Position numbers and translations under genes: made by a program
The notes under the pieces: generated by a model
Seen by the model: only the letters and a program-made list of their open reading frames with translations
Told to the model about the DNA's origin: nothing
Databases searched by the model: none
Shown: piece by piece, positions 53,991 to 61,889 of the stretch
How positions within the stretch are numbered: position 1 is the stretch's first letter
Layout: every line of letters begins with the position of its first letter
NCBI GenBank assembly: GCA_964401685.1
Contig: CAYNZH010000003.1
Coordinates: 1 to 64,000, forward strand
Direction of reading: 5' to 3'
From: DASRQK01 sp964401685
GTDB lineage: Bacteria > Bacteroidota > Bacteroidia > Sphingobacteriales > Sphingobacteriaceae
DNA length: 64,000 bases

Positions 53991-54778
53991 TTATTTCTTT
54001 TGTAACTCCTTGACATATGCGACAATCTTCCAACGCTCTTCCGGTGAAACCTGCGATGCATACGACCCCATTAGACCGACACCATAAGTAATTGCATGAT
54101 AAATTTTTCCATCTGGCAAATCGGCCATTTTACCACCTCGGGACGCATTCGCATCGTCCGAACGGGCAAACGATGGTGGAGGAGGAAAATTCTCCAACAT
54201 CCGGGAACCACTTTTGGTCACCAATTCACGGTCCAGCGTGATGGGACCATCACCGCGACCCTCCGGTCCATGACATACCACACAGTAAGCCTGAAATAAC
54301 GCCTGTCCCTGCTCGAGTGTTTGATTCGTGATTTCCAGTGGATTTTGAACTTCCGAACCGGCCAGCTCATACTCTTCCAGTGAATNNNNNNNNNNNNNNN
54401 NNNNNNNNNNNNNNNNNNNNNNNNNNNNNNNNNNNNNNNNNNNNNNNNNNNNNNNNNNNNNNNNNNNNNNNNNNNNNNNNNNNNNATTTCCAGTGGATTT
54501 TGAACTTCCGAACCGGCCAGCTCATACTCTTCCAGTGAATTCTGATAAAGAAAAGGATCAAAACCCAAGGGAATCGTCCCTTCAGGCGGCGTCTGTGCCG
54601 TCATACCGTTCTCAAAGTTTGGGTTGGGTTGGTCAGGATTATATCCTATCGGATCATACATATTCCTGGAAAACTCAAAGGCCGGTTTGCGACTCTGTTT
54701 TTCTCCGCAAGACGCGACACCCACCACGATCACAGCGGCGGCAAAACATACCGATACAAGAAAATTCCGCTTATTCAT
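53991..54778 (-). CDS. actE: alternative complex III monoheme cytochrome c ActE (split by an assembly artefact)
   Basis: Periplasmic lipoprotein cytochrome that passes electrons from ActA toward the oxidase. The start at 54778 (MNKRNFLVS) opens a lipoprotein signal with lipidated Cys24 (GVASC). One heme c site, CVVCH, lies in FQAYCVVCHGPEGRGDGP, with a distal Met candidate in GLMGSYAS. The printed sequence contains a 55-bp duplication plus 100 N; removing 155 bases yields a continuous 210-residue protein. Literally read it would be two fragments in different frames. I infer an intact gene. Confidence 0.93.
54331..54540. other. 55-bp duplicated contig ends around a 100-N gap in actE
   Basis: Bases 54331-54385 and 54486-54540 are identical over 55 bp and flank exactly 100 N, the same arrangement as in mreC. 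Collapsing one copy and the N run restores the actE frame. It is a scaffolding artefact rather than a biological repeat. Confidence 0.96.
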
Positions 54779-55307
54779 AACTAACATATTTTCTTTCATT
54801 GTACTTAACCTCGACGGCCCCGGCTTCTTCAAGAAGGGCTGCGATTTTATCATGATCCGTATTCTCCTTAGCGTCAATTGCAATAATAAATCTATCGTTG
54901 GTCGCGCGTAAGTCCATCACTCGTGGCGCACGACCCGGAAACAGGTGATTTCTGTAAAAAAAGGTCGCCACCATACCGAGAGCACATAGAAGTATAGTCA
55001 CCTCAAAAGTCACCGGCACAAAGTTTGGAATCGCAAAAGCTGGCTTTCCGCCCACGTTCATAGGCCAGTCGTGAACCATCGTAAAATACAGGAGCGAAAA
55101 TCCTAATATCGTCCCTAAACCTCCGAATATAAATGCAGCAATCGGCAGTCTTGAAGGCCTAACACCCAGTTTGTCTTCGATACCGTGAATAGGCATCGGG
55201 GTGAAGCAATCATAAATGCTTATCTTGCTTTTCTGCAACTTATCAATCCCGTCCATCATTTGGTCCGGATCGGCAAAACTTCCCAGAATGTATTTCGTAT
55301 TGCTCAT
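54771..55307 (-). CDS. actD: alternative complex III subunit ActD (DUF3341)
   Basis: The 178-residue membrane subunit has a cytosolic N-terminal domain (YILGSFADPDQMMDGIDKLQKS, IYDCFTPMPIHGIEDKLG), two spans (IAAFIFGGLGTILGFSLLYF and FVPVTFEVTILLCALGMVATFF) and a C-terminal cytosolic tail with a ferredoxin-like pattern. This is the standard DUF3341/ActD arrangement. It overlaps actC by one base (TAATG) and actE by 8 bp, implying tight translational coupling. Confidence 0.94.
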   Translation of the reverse strand: MSNTKYILGSFADPDQMMDGIDKLQKSKISIYDCFTPMPIHGIEDKLGVRPSRLPIAAFIFGGLGTILGFSLLYFTMVHDWPMNVGGKPAFAIPNFVPVTFEVTILLCALGMVATFFYRNHLFPGRAPRVMDLRATNDRFIIAIDAKENTDHDKIAALLEEAGAVEVKYNERKYVSYE

Positions 55308-56794
55308 TACTGTTTAATTTCTAATGCTTTAATATCTTCCTCGCTCACAGAGTCGTACTTACTTTCAAGGGCGTCTCTAAAGTGGGCAACCTGCTCTTCG
55401 GGGAAGTGTCCTTCTTGTACCAATTTCGTTTTATGCTGCAAGCTTGAGCTCTTGAGAAGCATTTTCACCTCTGCAATAGCTATCGCAGGCAGTACCCTCA
55501 AGAAAAGTAGGAATAGCGTGAAAAACAAACCTATTGATCCTACAAAAATCCCTACATCAACCCAGGTCGGGTAAAACATCGCCCAGCTAGAAGGCAGGTA
55601 ATCCCTGTGCAATGAAGTAACGATAATCACGAATCGCTCAAACCACATTCCAATATTGACGACAATAGACAATATCCAGGAAATGGCTATGCTTGTCCGT
55701 ATTTTCTTGAACCAGAATAACTGAGGCGAAATCACGTTACAGGTCATCATCGCCCAGTAGGCCCAAGCATAAGGACCACCGATCCTATTTGTAAACGCAT
55801 AGAGTTCGTATTCAGATCCGGAATACCATGCGATAAATAATTCTGTCAGATAGGCGACCCCCACGATAGAACCCGTGACCAAAATAATCTTGTTCATGGA
55901 TTCGATGTGGAACATCGTAATGTAATTCTCAAAATTGAGCACTTTACGCATAATCAGCAACAACGTCTGCACCATCGCGAATCCTGAGAAAATCGCTCCC
56001 GCAACAAAGTACGGTGGGAAAATCGTTGTGTGCCACCCTGGAATGACTGAAGTCGCAAAGTCCATGGATACGATCGTGTGCACCGATAGAACCAACGGAG
56101 TCGAAATCCCCGCCAAGATCAGAGAGACAATTTCAAAACGCTGCCAGGTCTTGACCGAACCGTTCCATCCAAAAGACAAAATAGAATAGATTCTCTTCCT
56201 TAGGCCAACTGCGCGGTCACGGACAGTTGCGATATCAGGTAACAAGCCACAATACCAGAACACTAGCGACACGGTGAAATATGTTGAGATCGCAAACGCA
56301 TCCCATACCAATGGCGAGTTGAAGTTTACCCAAAGTGAACCGTATTGATTGGGAAGAGGGAAGATCCAATATGCCAACCAGGGACGGCCCATGTGCGCAA
56401 CGACATAAGTCGCGGCACAAATTACCGCAAATATGGTCATTGCCTCAGCGGATCTGTTAATGGAGTTACGCCAGTTTTGACGGAAGAGCAATAAGACCGC
56501 GGAGATCAACGTTCCGGCGTGTCCAATACCTACCCACCAGACGAAATCTGTAATATCCCAAGCCCAACCGACGGTCTTGTTCAATCCCCAGGCTCCGATT
56601 CCTGTCCAAAAAGTGTATCCAACACAGAATACCCACATCAACGCGCCAAAGGCTGCAAGCGAGAATCCTATCCACCAGGCTCTGTTGGGCTTATTCTCAA
56701 CAGGAACCAAAATATCATCCGTAATCTTTGCATAGGTGATATCTTTCCCGGTAATTAGTGGTTCTCTTAAAATCGATTCGTTATGCGACGACAT
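55307..56794 (-). CDS. actC: alternative complex III quinol-binding membrane subunit ActC (NrfD family)
   Basis: NrfD/PsrC-like subunit of 495 residues with about ten spans; in studied ACIII it holds the menaquinol oxidation site next to the ActB iron-sulfur clusters. Typical segments are WVGIGHAGTLISAVLLLFRQNWR, AAIYVV-like AATYVVAHMGRPW, and LSVHTIVSMDFATSVIPGWHTTIFPPYFVAGAIFSGFA. The His and Asp of the HTIVSMD and GWHTTIFPPYF blocks are the family hallmarks. Located 18 bp after actB. Confidence 0.96.
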   Translation of the reverse strand: MSSHNESILREPLITGKDITYAKITDDILVPVENKPNRAWWIGFSLAAFGALMWVFCVGYTFWTGIGAWGLNKTVGWAWDITDFVWWVGIGHAGTLISAVLLLFRQNWRNSINRSAEAMTIFAVICAATYVVAHMGRPWLAYWIFPLPNQYGSLWVNFNSPLVWDAFAISTYFTVSLVFWYCGLLPDIATVRDRAVGLRKRIYSILSFGWNGSVKTWQRFEIVSLILAGISTPLVLSVHTIVSMDFATSVIPGWHTTIFPPYFVAGAIFSGFAMVQTLLLIMRKVLNFENYITMFHIESMNKIILVTGSIVGVAYLTELFIAWYSGSEYELYAFTNRIGGPYAWAYWAMMTCNVISPQLFWFKKIRTSIAISWILSIVVNIGMWFERFVIIVTSLHRDYLPSSWAMFYPTWVDVGIFVGSIGLFFTLFLLFLRVLPAIAIAEVKMLLKSSSLQHKTKLVQEGHFPEEQVAHFRDALESKYDSVSEEDIKALEIKQ

Positions 56795-56812
56795 ATTTAT
56801 ATTCGAATTAAA

Positions 56813-59800
56813 TTAAGCTTCAAATGAATTTCTAACCTTGGTCATGTAACCAATTCCAGGTTGTGTATTGATTTCCTCGAGCACGTAGTAAACCCGCTCA
56901 TTTCTCAGCGCCTTGCCAACTTCGGAGTTTGGATCGTTGGCATCGCCAAATACGATTGCATTTGCCGGGCAAACCGCGGAGCAAGCTGTCTTTATATCTC
57001 CGTCTCTAACCTGACGATTGGCCATTTTAGCCTCCAATTTTCCGGCCTGAATACGCTGTATACACATCGAGCATTTCTCCATAACTCCGCGAGAACGTGA
57101 AGTCACATCCGGATTTAGCACCAGCTGAGAAAACTCATTATTGAGGTAATTGTCGAAACGGGAATCGTTCCAGTAGTTGAACCAGTTGAAACGGCGAACT
57201 TTGTATGGACAGTTGTTTGCACAGTACCTGGTTCCGAAGCAACGGTTGTAAGCCATGTGATTGAGGCCTTCCGAAGAGTGGACGGTGGCCAAAACCGGAC
57301 AAACCGTCTCACATGGTGCGTGGCTACAGTGCTGGCAGAGCATTGGTTGGTGTACGACGGTGACGTCTTCCAAATCGTCCAAACGCTTGATGTCGCTCTC
57401 CTCAGTGTAGGATTTGCCGTCCTGGTGTATAGAATAATAACGGTCAATACGGATCCAGTGCATCTCTCTGCGCCTGCGTACCTCGTCGCGTCCGACTACA
57501 GGAATGTTATTCTCTACATTACATGCGACCACACAAGCTCCACAGCCTGTACAAGCGTTCAAGTCTATGGCCATCACCCACTTGTGACCAGGCTGCTCGT
57601 ATTTATTCCATAGATCATAAGTCTTGTGGTCATCTATAAAGCGGCCTGAATTGTGCCCAGGGTCTTCCTGATACTTTGCAAAAGTGGTTTCACGGACAAT
57701 ATTCCGACCCTCAATGGTATGATGGGTCTGGGTTTGGGCTAATTCATAGCTACCCCTCGCCTTGGAAATCTGGCCGGTGGTATAGTAATTTACCGTGTTG
57801 TCTACGAACCGAGCAAATGGATAAACGTTTTTACCCACATCATTTCCGGCCTTTCCAGCTTTGGTACGTCCGTACCCTACGGCAACGGAAATCGTTCCAT
57901 AGGCCTGCCCAGGCTGCATAAGAAGAGGTAATGTGACTTTTTGTCCATTAGCTGCAGTGACTTCCACCAAATCGTTTTCACCTAAACCCAGGGACTCAGC
58001 AAAAGATGGATTGATCGCGGCATAATTATCCCAGGTTACTTTAGAGACTGGGTCAGGCAATTCCTGCAGGTACGCGTTGTTTCCATACTTTCCATCTCTC
58101 ATCGCAACGCTCTGATACAGATGAATTTGAAGATCAGCTTCCAGTTCGCGGCTGTTCGCGGCGATTTTGCTAGCGACTGCGCTTAAGCTGCTGCTATTAA
58201 ATCCACCAGACGACGCCGGACGTGCAGATTTTCTTTCAAAACCGGTTTGCAATACAGCAGTCCAGTCCTTAGCACTTCCTGCTAAAAGATTTTCCTCCCA
58301 ATTGCGTTTGACATACGTATAATAGTCTATATCCGAATCCATCCAAGTCAGCAGGCTATGCTCGGCTTGACGGGTATTGTAAATCGGATTGATCGTTGGC
58401 TGAACTATTGTATAATAGCCTTCATAAGCCTCTGCATCACCCCAAGATTCCAAAAAGTTGTGGTTTGGTGCGATAGCATCCAATAGGGACGCTGTTTCAT
58501 CGGCTCTTTCACTGAATGACAATTTAAATCCGACCTGATTTAACGCTTCTTCCACTGATTTTGCATCGAAGTAATCGTACAGTGGGTTAGCATTTAAAAA
58601 CAAGGCAACATCCACGGCACCGCGCTTGGCATCGCTGAGAAAGCGTGAAAACGCTTCGTCATCGCCCTGATAAAGTTTACAAGGATTGTCTAAGTCTATC
58701 GTGTTGCCATAGCTATTCAGGGAATTATTGATCGCATTGACCAGGGTTTGAACAGAAACGTCGTTTGATCCCGCTACCAGTAAGGCGCGTCCGTTTGCGT
58801 TCCTCAATTCCTGAGCGACCAATTTCAGTGCTGCCTGCGCTTTTTGGTTTCCGCTAAGACCGCCGCTCATGCTACCGCCGGTCAATTCATTGTATAAGGA
58901 AATCAAAAGCGGTCCTTCTTCAGATGGCTTGATCGCAATGCGAACGTCGGCGTTGGTACCGGTCATGCTCAACCCTGTTTCAAATTGGACATGTCGGGAC
59001 ATTTTCTTTTGATCCAAGGACTTATAATCCCGGTTTGAAGAATATTGCTGTGTATGTGCAGCTCCTGCAATCCAGGTTCCCAGAAAGTCCGCTCCTACGG
59101 AGACTATAATATCTGCCCGATCAAATCTATAGGTCGGAATGACTGCCCGACCAAAACTATTTTCGTTTGCTTTAATGATACCCGAATAAGACACTGCATC
59201 TACCTGGACCAGTTCTGTTGTGGGGTATTTTGCTTTAAATTGGTCAATCACCGCCAAAGTGGACGGGCTATGAATAGAAGAGGAAATCAAGCGTATTCCC
59301 TTGCCTGCAGCAACCGCGGCAGCTAAGACGCCTTTAACGTGACTATCCAAAACTGACCATTCTACGTCTGCACCGTTAAGTACAGGGTTCTGCACTTTGG
59401 CTGTATCGTAAAGATCCAAAATCGCCGCCTGAGTCTGTGCGTCGGTACCATTGTTCATGCCTTCTGCTGAAGGATTGGGCTCCAACAAAATTGGACGTCC
59501 TTCACGCGTTCTGACCAGAACACTTTGCCCATTGAAGCTCGAAGCGTAAAAATTGGGGATACCCGGCGTAATCTCTTCAGGTTTGATCAAGTAGGGCACC
59601 GCTTTGTGAACAGGACGGCTACAAGCTGCCAAACTCACAGCGCCAACACCAAATCCAAGCGCTTTCAAGAAGTCACGGCGAGGAGTTTTGGTACTCAAAC
59701 CGGCTTCATTTAATACGTTTTCAACTGGAATAGACTCGGCAAACTCCCCTTTTTTCTTCTCAACGAAAGCTGGGGTCTGCTTTAACTCTTCCAAGCCTTT

Positions 59801-59824
59801 CCAATATTTTTTGTTGCTATCCAT
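56813..59824 (-). CDS. actB: alternative complex III iron-sulfur subunit ActB (molybdopterin oxidoreductase-like)
   Basis: Large periplasmic subunit of 1003 residues. The N-terminus has a twin-arginine motif (PRRDFLKALG, Arg49-Arg50) ending at a lipobox-like LAAC (Cys68), so Tat export with lipid anchoring is likely. Residues about 70-700 resemble a molybdopterin oxidoreductase, but the cofactor-binding Cys-rich start is absent; in ACIII this domain carries no molybdenum. The C-terminal ferredoxin domain has four cysteine clusters: CTGCGACVVAC, CQHCSHAPCETVC, CFGTRYCANNC and CSMCIQRI..CSAVCP. Those clusters transfer electrons from quinol to the ActA hemes. Encoded 47 bp after actA. Confidence 0.96.
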   Translation of the reverse strand: MDSNKKYWKGLEELKQTPAFVEKKKGEFAESIPVENVLNEAGLSTKTPRRDFLKALGFGVGAVSLAACSRPVHKAVPYLIKPEEITPGIPNFYASSFNGQSVLVRTREGRPILLEPNPSAEGMNNGTDAQTQAAILDLYDTAKVQNPVLNGADVEWSVLDSHVKGVLAAAVAAGKGIRLISSSIHSPSTLAVIDQFKAKYPTTELVQVDAVSYSGIIKANENSFGRAVIPTYRFDRADIIVSVGADFLGTWIAGAAHTQQYSSNRDYKSLDQKKMSRHVQFETGLSMTGTNADVRIAIKPSEEGPLLISLYNELTGGSMSGGLSGNQKAQAALKLVAQELRNANGRALLVAGSNDVSVQTLVNAINNSLNSYGNTIDLDNPCKLYQGDDEAFSRFLSDAKRGAVDVALFLNANPLYDYFDAKSVEEALNQVGFKLSFSERADETASLLDAIAPNHNFLESWGDAEAYEGYYTIVQPTINPIYNTRQAEHSLLTWMDSDIDYYTYVKRNWEENLLAGSAKDWTAVLQTGFERKSARPASSGGFNSSSLSAVASKIAANSRELEADLQIHLYQSVAMRDGKYGNNAYLQELPDPVSKVTWDNYAAINPSFAESLGLGENDLVEVTAANGQKVTLPLLMQPGQAYGTISVAVGYGRTKAGKAGNDVGKNVYPFARFVDNTVNYYTTGQISKARGSYELAQTQTHHTIEGRNIVRETTFAKYQEDPGHNSGRFIDDHKTYDLWNKYEQPGHKWVMAIDLNACTGCGACVVACNVENNIPVVGRDEVRRRREMHWIRIDRYYSIHQDGKSYTEESDIKRLDDLEDVTVVHQPMLCQHCSHAPCETVCPVLATVHSSEGLNHMAYNRCFGTRYCANNCPYKVRRFNWFNYWNDSRFDNYLNNEFSQLVLNPDVTSRSRGVMEKCSMCIQRIQAGKLEAKMANRQVRDGDIKTACSAVCPANAIVFGDANDPNSEVGKALRNERVYYVLEEINTQPGIGYMTKVRNSFEA

Positions 59825-59871
59825 TTAAGCTTTATATATTAAAAATTGCGTATTCCTATGAATATAACTTA

Positions 59872-61170
59872 TTAATAGTGGCATTTTCCACATTCCAGAC
59901 CACCGATCATTGCAGCAGTCATTTTCTCACCTTTTTTCAATTTCTCGTGCGCATCGATCAGACGGTCGTAGTAGGCGTTATCCGTATTGACCTCGGTTTC
60001 GATATGGCAATCCACGCACCAGGCCATGGTCAATGGCGAGTACTGATAAACTTCCTCCATGGTCTCGACCGGTCCATGACAGGTCTGGCATTCAACACCA
60101 GCAATAACAACGTGCTGCGAGTGGTTGAAATAGGCAAAATCAGGAAGGTTGTGAATTCTCACCCATTCTATGGGGCGCGGATTATCACCGTATTCGCCGG
60201 TAGCGGGATCGTAATCCAGGGCTCTGTATATCTTGGCAATCTCTGGAGATGTTTCCCCACCGTATTGTTCACTGCCGGTGATTCCTGTGTGGCAATTCAT
60301 ACAGATATTGGCCGCTGGAATGGATGCGTTCTTGGATTTAAACGCACCGCCGTGACAGTACTGACATTCGATCTGATTGACTCCGGAGTGCAGCTGATGG
60401 GAAAACTTAATAGGCTGGACAGGCATGTACCCTTCGTGCACACCGATATTCCACATTCCCTTCCAACCCGCAGAACCAAGTAACACGACCAGTAGCAATA
60501 CGGTGAAAAACACAAGTTTCTTGTTTTTTGTCAACTGTCGTACTGCTTTCCAGTATTTTTTACCTACTGGGCTTGCTCCCTTATATTCAGGAATAAGGTT
60601 TTCGTTCTCTTCCATCACGCGCTCGAGCGTCTTCAAAACTCGGTTGAGGATAAAGACAACCCCGATGGCGACCAATACGATCAAAACTAAAACCAGAATT
60701 TTAAGGCCATTGGCATCGCTGCTGCCGCCTGCACCGCCACCACCACTTCCATCACCGGCACCGCCACCTGTCGCAGCAGCAGAAGCAAGACGTTCTTCTT
60801 CAACCTCGACATAGGTGATAATGTTTCGGATGTCGTCGTCTGACAACTGAGGAAATGCGGTCATTACCAAGCCATTCCACTCTTCAAAGAGGCTTACCGC
60901 AGTAGGGTCGCCCGAAGCAATCATTGCCTGGGAATTTTTAATCCAGCGGAGCAACCATTCCTCTTCATAGCGCTCAGACATTCCTTTCAACTCAGGACCA
61001 ATTCTTTTCCCTTGGACCAAGTGACAAGACGTACAATTCGCTTTAAACAGGGCTTCACCAGCCTTTGCGTCTTCCTGTGCATAGACACTGGATGAAACCG
61101 CAACCATTAATCCTACCAAAAACAACATCGACTTGGCAAGCTTTCCAAAAACTAATGAGACATTTCTCAT
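59872..61170 (-). CDS. actA: alternative complex III multiheme cytochrome c ActA with fused monoheme domain
   Basis: First gene of the respiratory block. The ATG at 61170 opens a signal peptide (MRNVSLVFGKLAKS...VYAQ), giving 432 residues. Residues 35-127 form a cytochrome c domain with CTSCH at 46-50. A Gly/Ser/Asp-rich linker (about 133-155) and a span (157-176) follow, then a second span (218-233). The pentaheme ActA domain has CxxCH motifs starting at Cys269, 290, 361, 385 and 427, so six sites in all. The pentaheme part is the classical ActA. The N-terminal cytochrome domain may be an added electron shuttle. Confidence 0.95.
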   Translation of the reverse strand: MRNVSLVFGKLAKSMLFLVGLMVAVSSSVYAQEDAKAGEALFKANCTSCHLVQGKRIGPELKGMSERYEEEWLLRWIKNSQAMIASGDPTAVSLFEEWNGLVMTAFPQLSDDDIRNIITYVEVEEERLASAAATGGGAGDGSGGGGAGGSSDANGLKILVLVLIVLVAIGVVFILNRVLKTLERVMEENENLIPEYKGASPVGKKYWKAVRQLTKNKKLVFFTVLLLVVLLGSAGWKGMWNIGVHEGYMPVQPIKFSHQLHSGVNQIECQYCHGGAFKSKNASIPAANICMNCHTGITGSEQYGGETSPEIAKIYRALDYDPATGEYGDNPRPIEWVRIHNLPDFAYFNHSQHVVIAGVECQTCHGPVETMEEVYQYSPLTMAWCVDCHIETEVNTDNAYYDRLIDAHEKLKKGEKMTAAMIGGLECGKCHY

Positions 61171-61252
61171 ATTGAGCACTTTAATACAATTTATTATGAA
61201 TGTAACAATTTGGATCTCACTTCTATACATTATTCCCCCCACTTCACAGTCG

Positions 61253-61260
61253 CAAAAGTA
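61253..61260 (-). promoter_or_regulatory. candidate -7 element for the act-cox operon
   Basis: The minus strand reads TACTTTTG, matching TAnnTTTG, 83 bp upstream of the actA ATG. The nearest minus-strand TTG is 12 bp further upstream, shorter than the usual 19-21. The 295-bp region between actA and msrB is AT-rich and otherwise shows nothing I can name. Confidence 0.4.
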
Positions 61261-61465
61261 TGATTAATTAAGCAATCCTTGACATTTTGGTGACCTAATT
61301 TACTAATTTATAATCGTTCTAAATTGACTAAAAACTGTCCCTATACTGTGTATTCAAAGATTTACCCGATCAACTGATTTATCACGCCTTGCTAAGGATT
61401 TGCAAATTAAAAATTATTTGCATATATTGATTATCAAATCGCAAGCAGCTAAAAATACGGTAATT

Positions 61466-61834
61466 ATGGATAAAAACAAATTTAATACGCTAACTCCCGA
61501 GGAAGAATATGTGATCTTGCATAAGGGTACGGAGCGGCCGTTCACAGGTGAACTCCTGAACAATGAGGAATCGGGGATTTATGTTTGTCGCAGGTGCGAG
61601 GCACCGCTCTATCGGTCCGAAGACAAATTCGATGCACATTGCGGGTGGCCCAGCTTTGACGATGAGATCGAAGGTGCGGTGAAAAGAGTGCCGGATGCCG
61701 ATGGCAGACGGACCGAAATTGTTTGCACGAACTGCGGAGGGCACCTAGGGCATGTCTTTCTGAATGAGAGATTTACCGAGAAGAACACACGTCACTGCGT
61801 CAACTCAATCTCCATGAAATTTGTCCGGAAATAA
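61466..61834 (+). CDS. msrB: peptide-methionine (R)-S-oxide reductase
   Basis: Repairs methionine-R-sulfoxide in oxidised proteins. The ATG at 61466 (MDKNKFNTLTPEEEYVIL) gives 122 residues, the normal MsrB length; the frame extends 22 codons upstream into AT-rich non-conserved sequence. Zinc cysteines are Cys41/Cys44 and Cys87/Cys90. The catalytic Cys111 is in TRHCVNS, with HCGWPSF offering Cys59 as a possible resolving residue and GGHLGHVF completing the fold. It is divergent from actA and convergent with pnp. Confidence 0.96.
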   Translation: MDKNKFNTLTPEEEYVILHKGTERPFTGELLNNEESGIYVCRRCEAPLYRSEDKFDAHCGWPSFDDEIEGAVKRVPDADGRRTEIVCTNCGGHLGHVFLNERFTEKNTRHCVNSISMKFVRK

Positions 61835-61835
61835 A

Positions 61836-61866
61836 AAATCCAGGGAGCTTTGGGCTTCCTGGATTT
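61836..61866. terminator. bidirectional intrinsic terminator between msrB and pnp
   Basis: AAATCCAGG (61836-61844) pairs with CCTGGATTT (61858-61866) around a 13-base loop that can extend the stem. The left flank is A-rich and the right arm ends in T residues, so it can serve both convergent genes. Confidence 0.82.
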
Positions 61867-61889
61867 ATCACATTTCTGCGTGTTAATTC

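Noticed and set aside
56813..59824. ActB as a true molybdenum oxidoreductase
   Set aside because: It resembles the molybdopterin family, but its act neighbours, Tat lipoprotein leader and four-cluster C-terminal domain identify it as ACIII ActB, which carries no molybdenum cofactor.
59878..60483. Plus-strand open frame of 201 codons opposite actA
   Set aside because: It is antisense to the five-heme region of ActA; composition mirrors the heme motifs and no family is recognisable.
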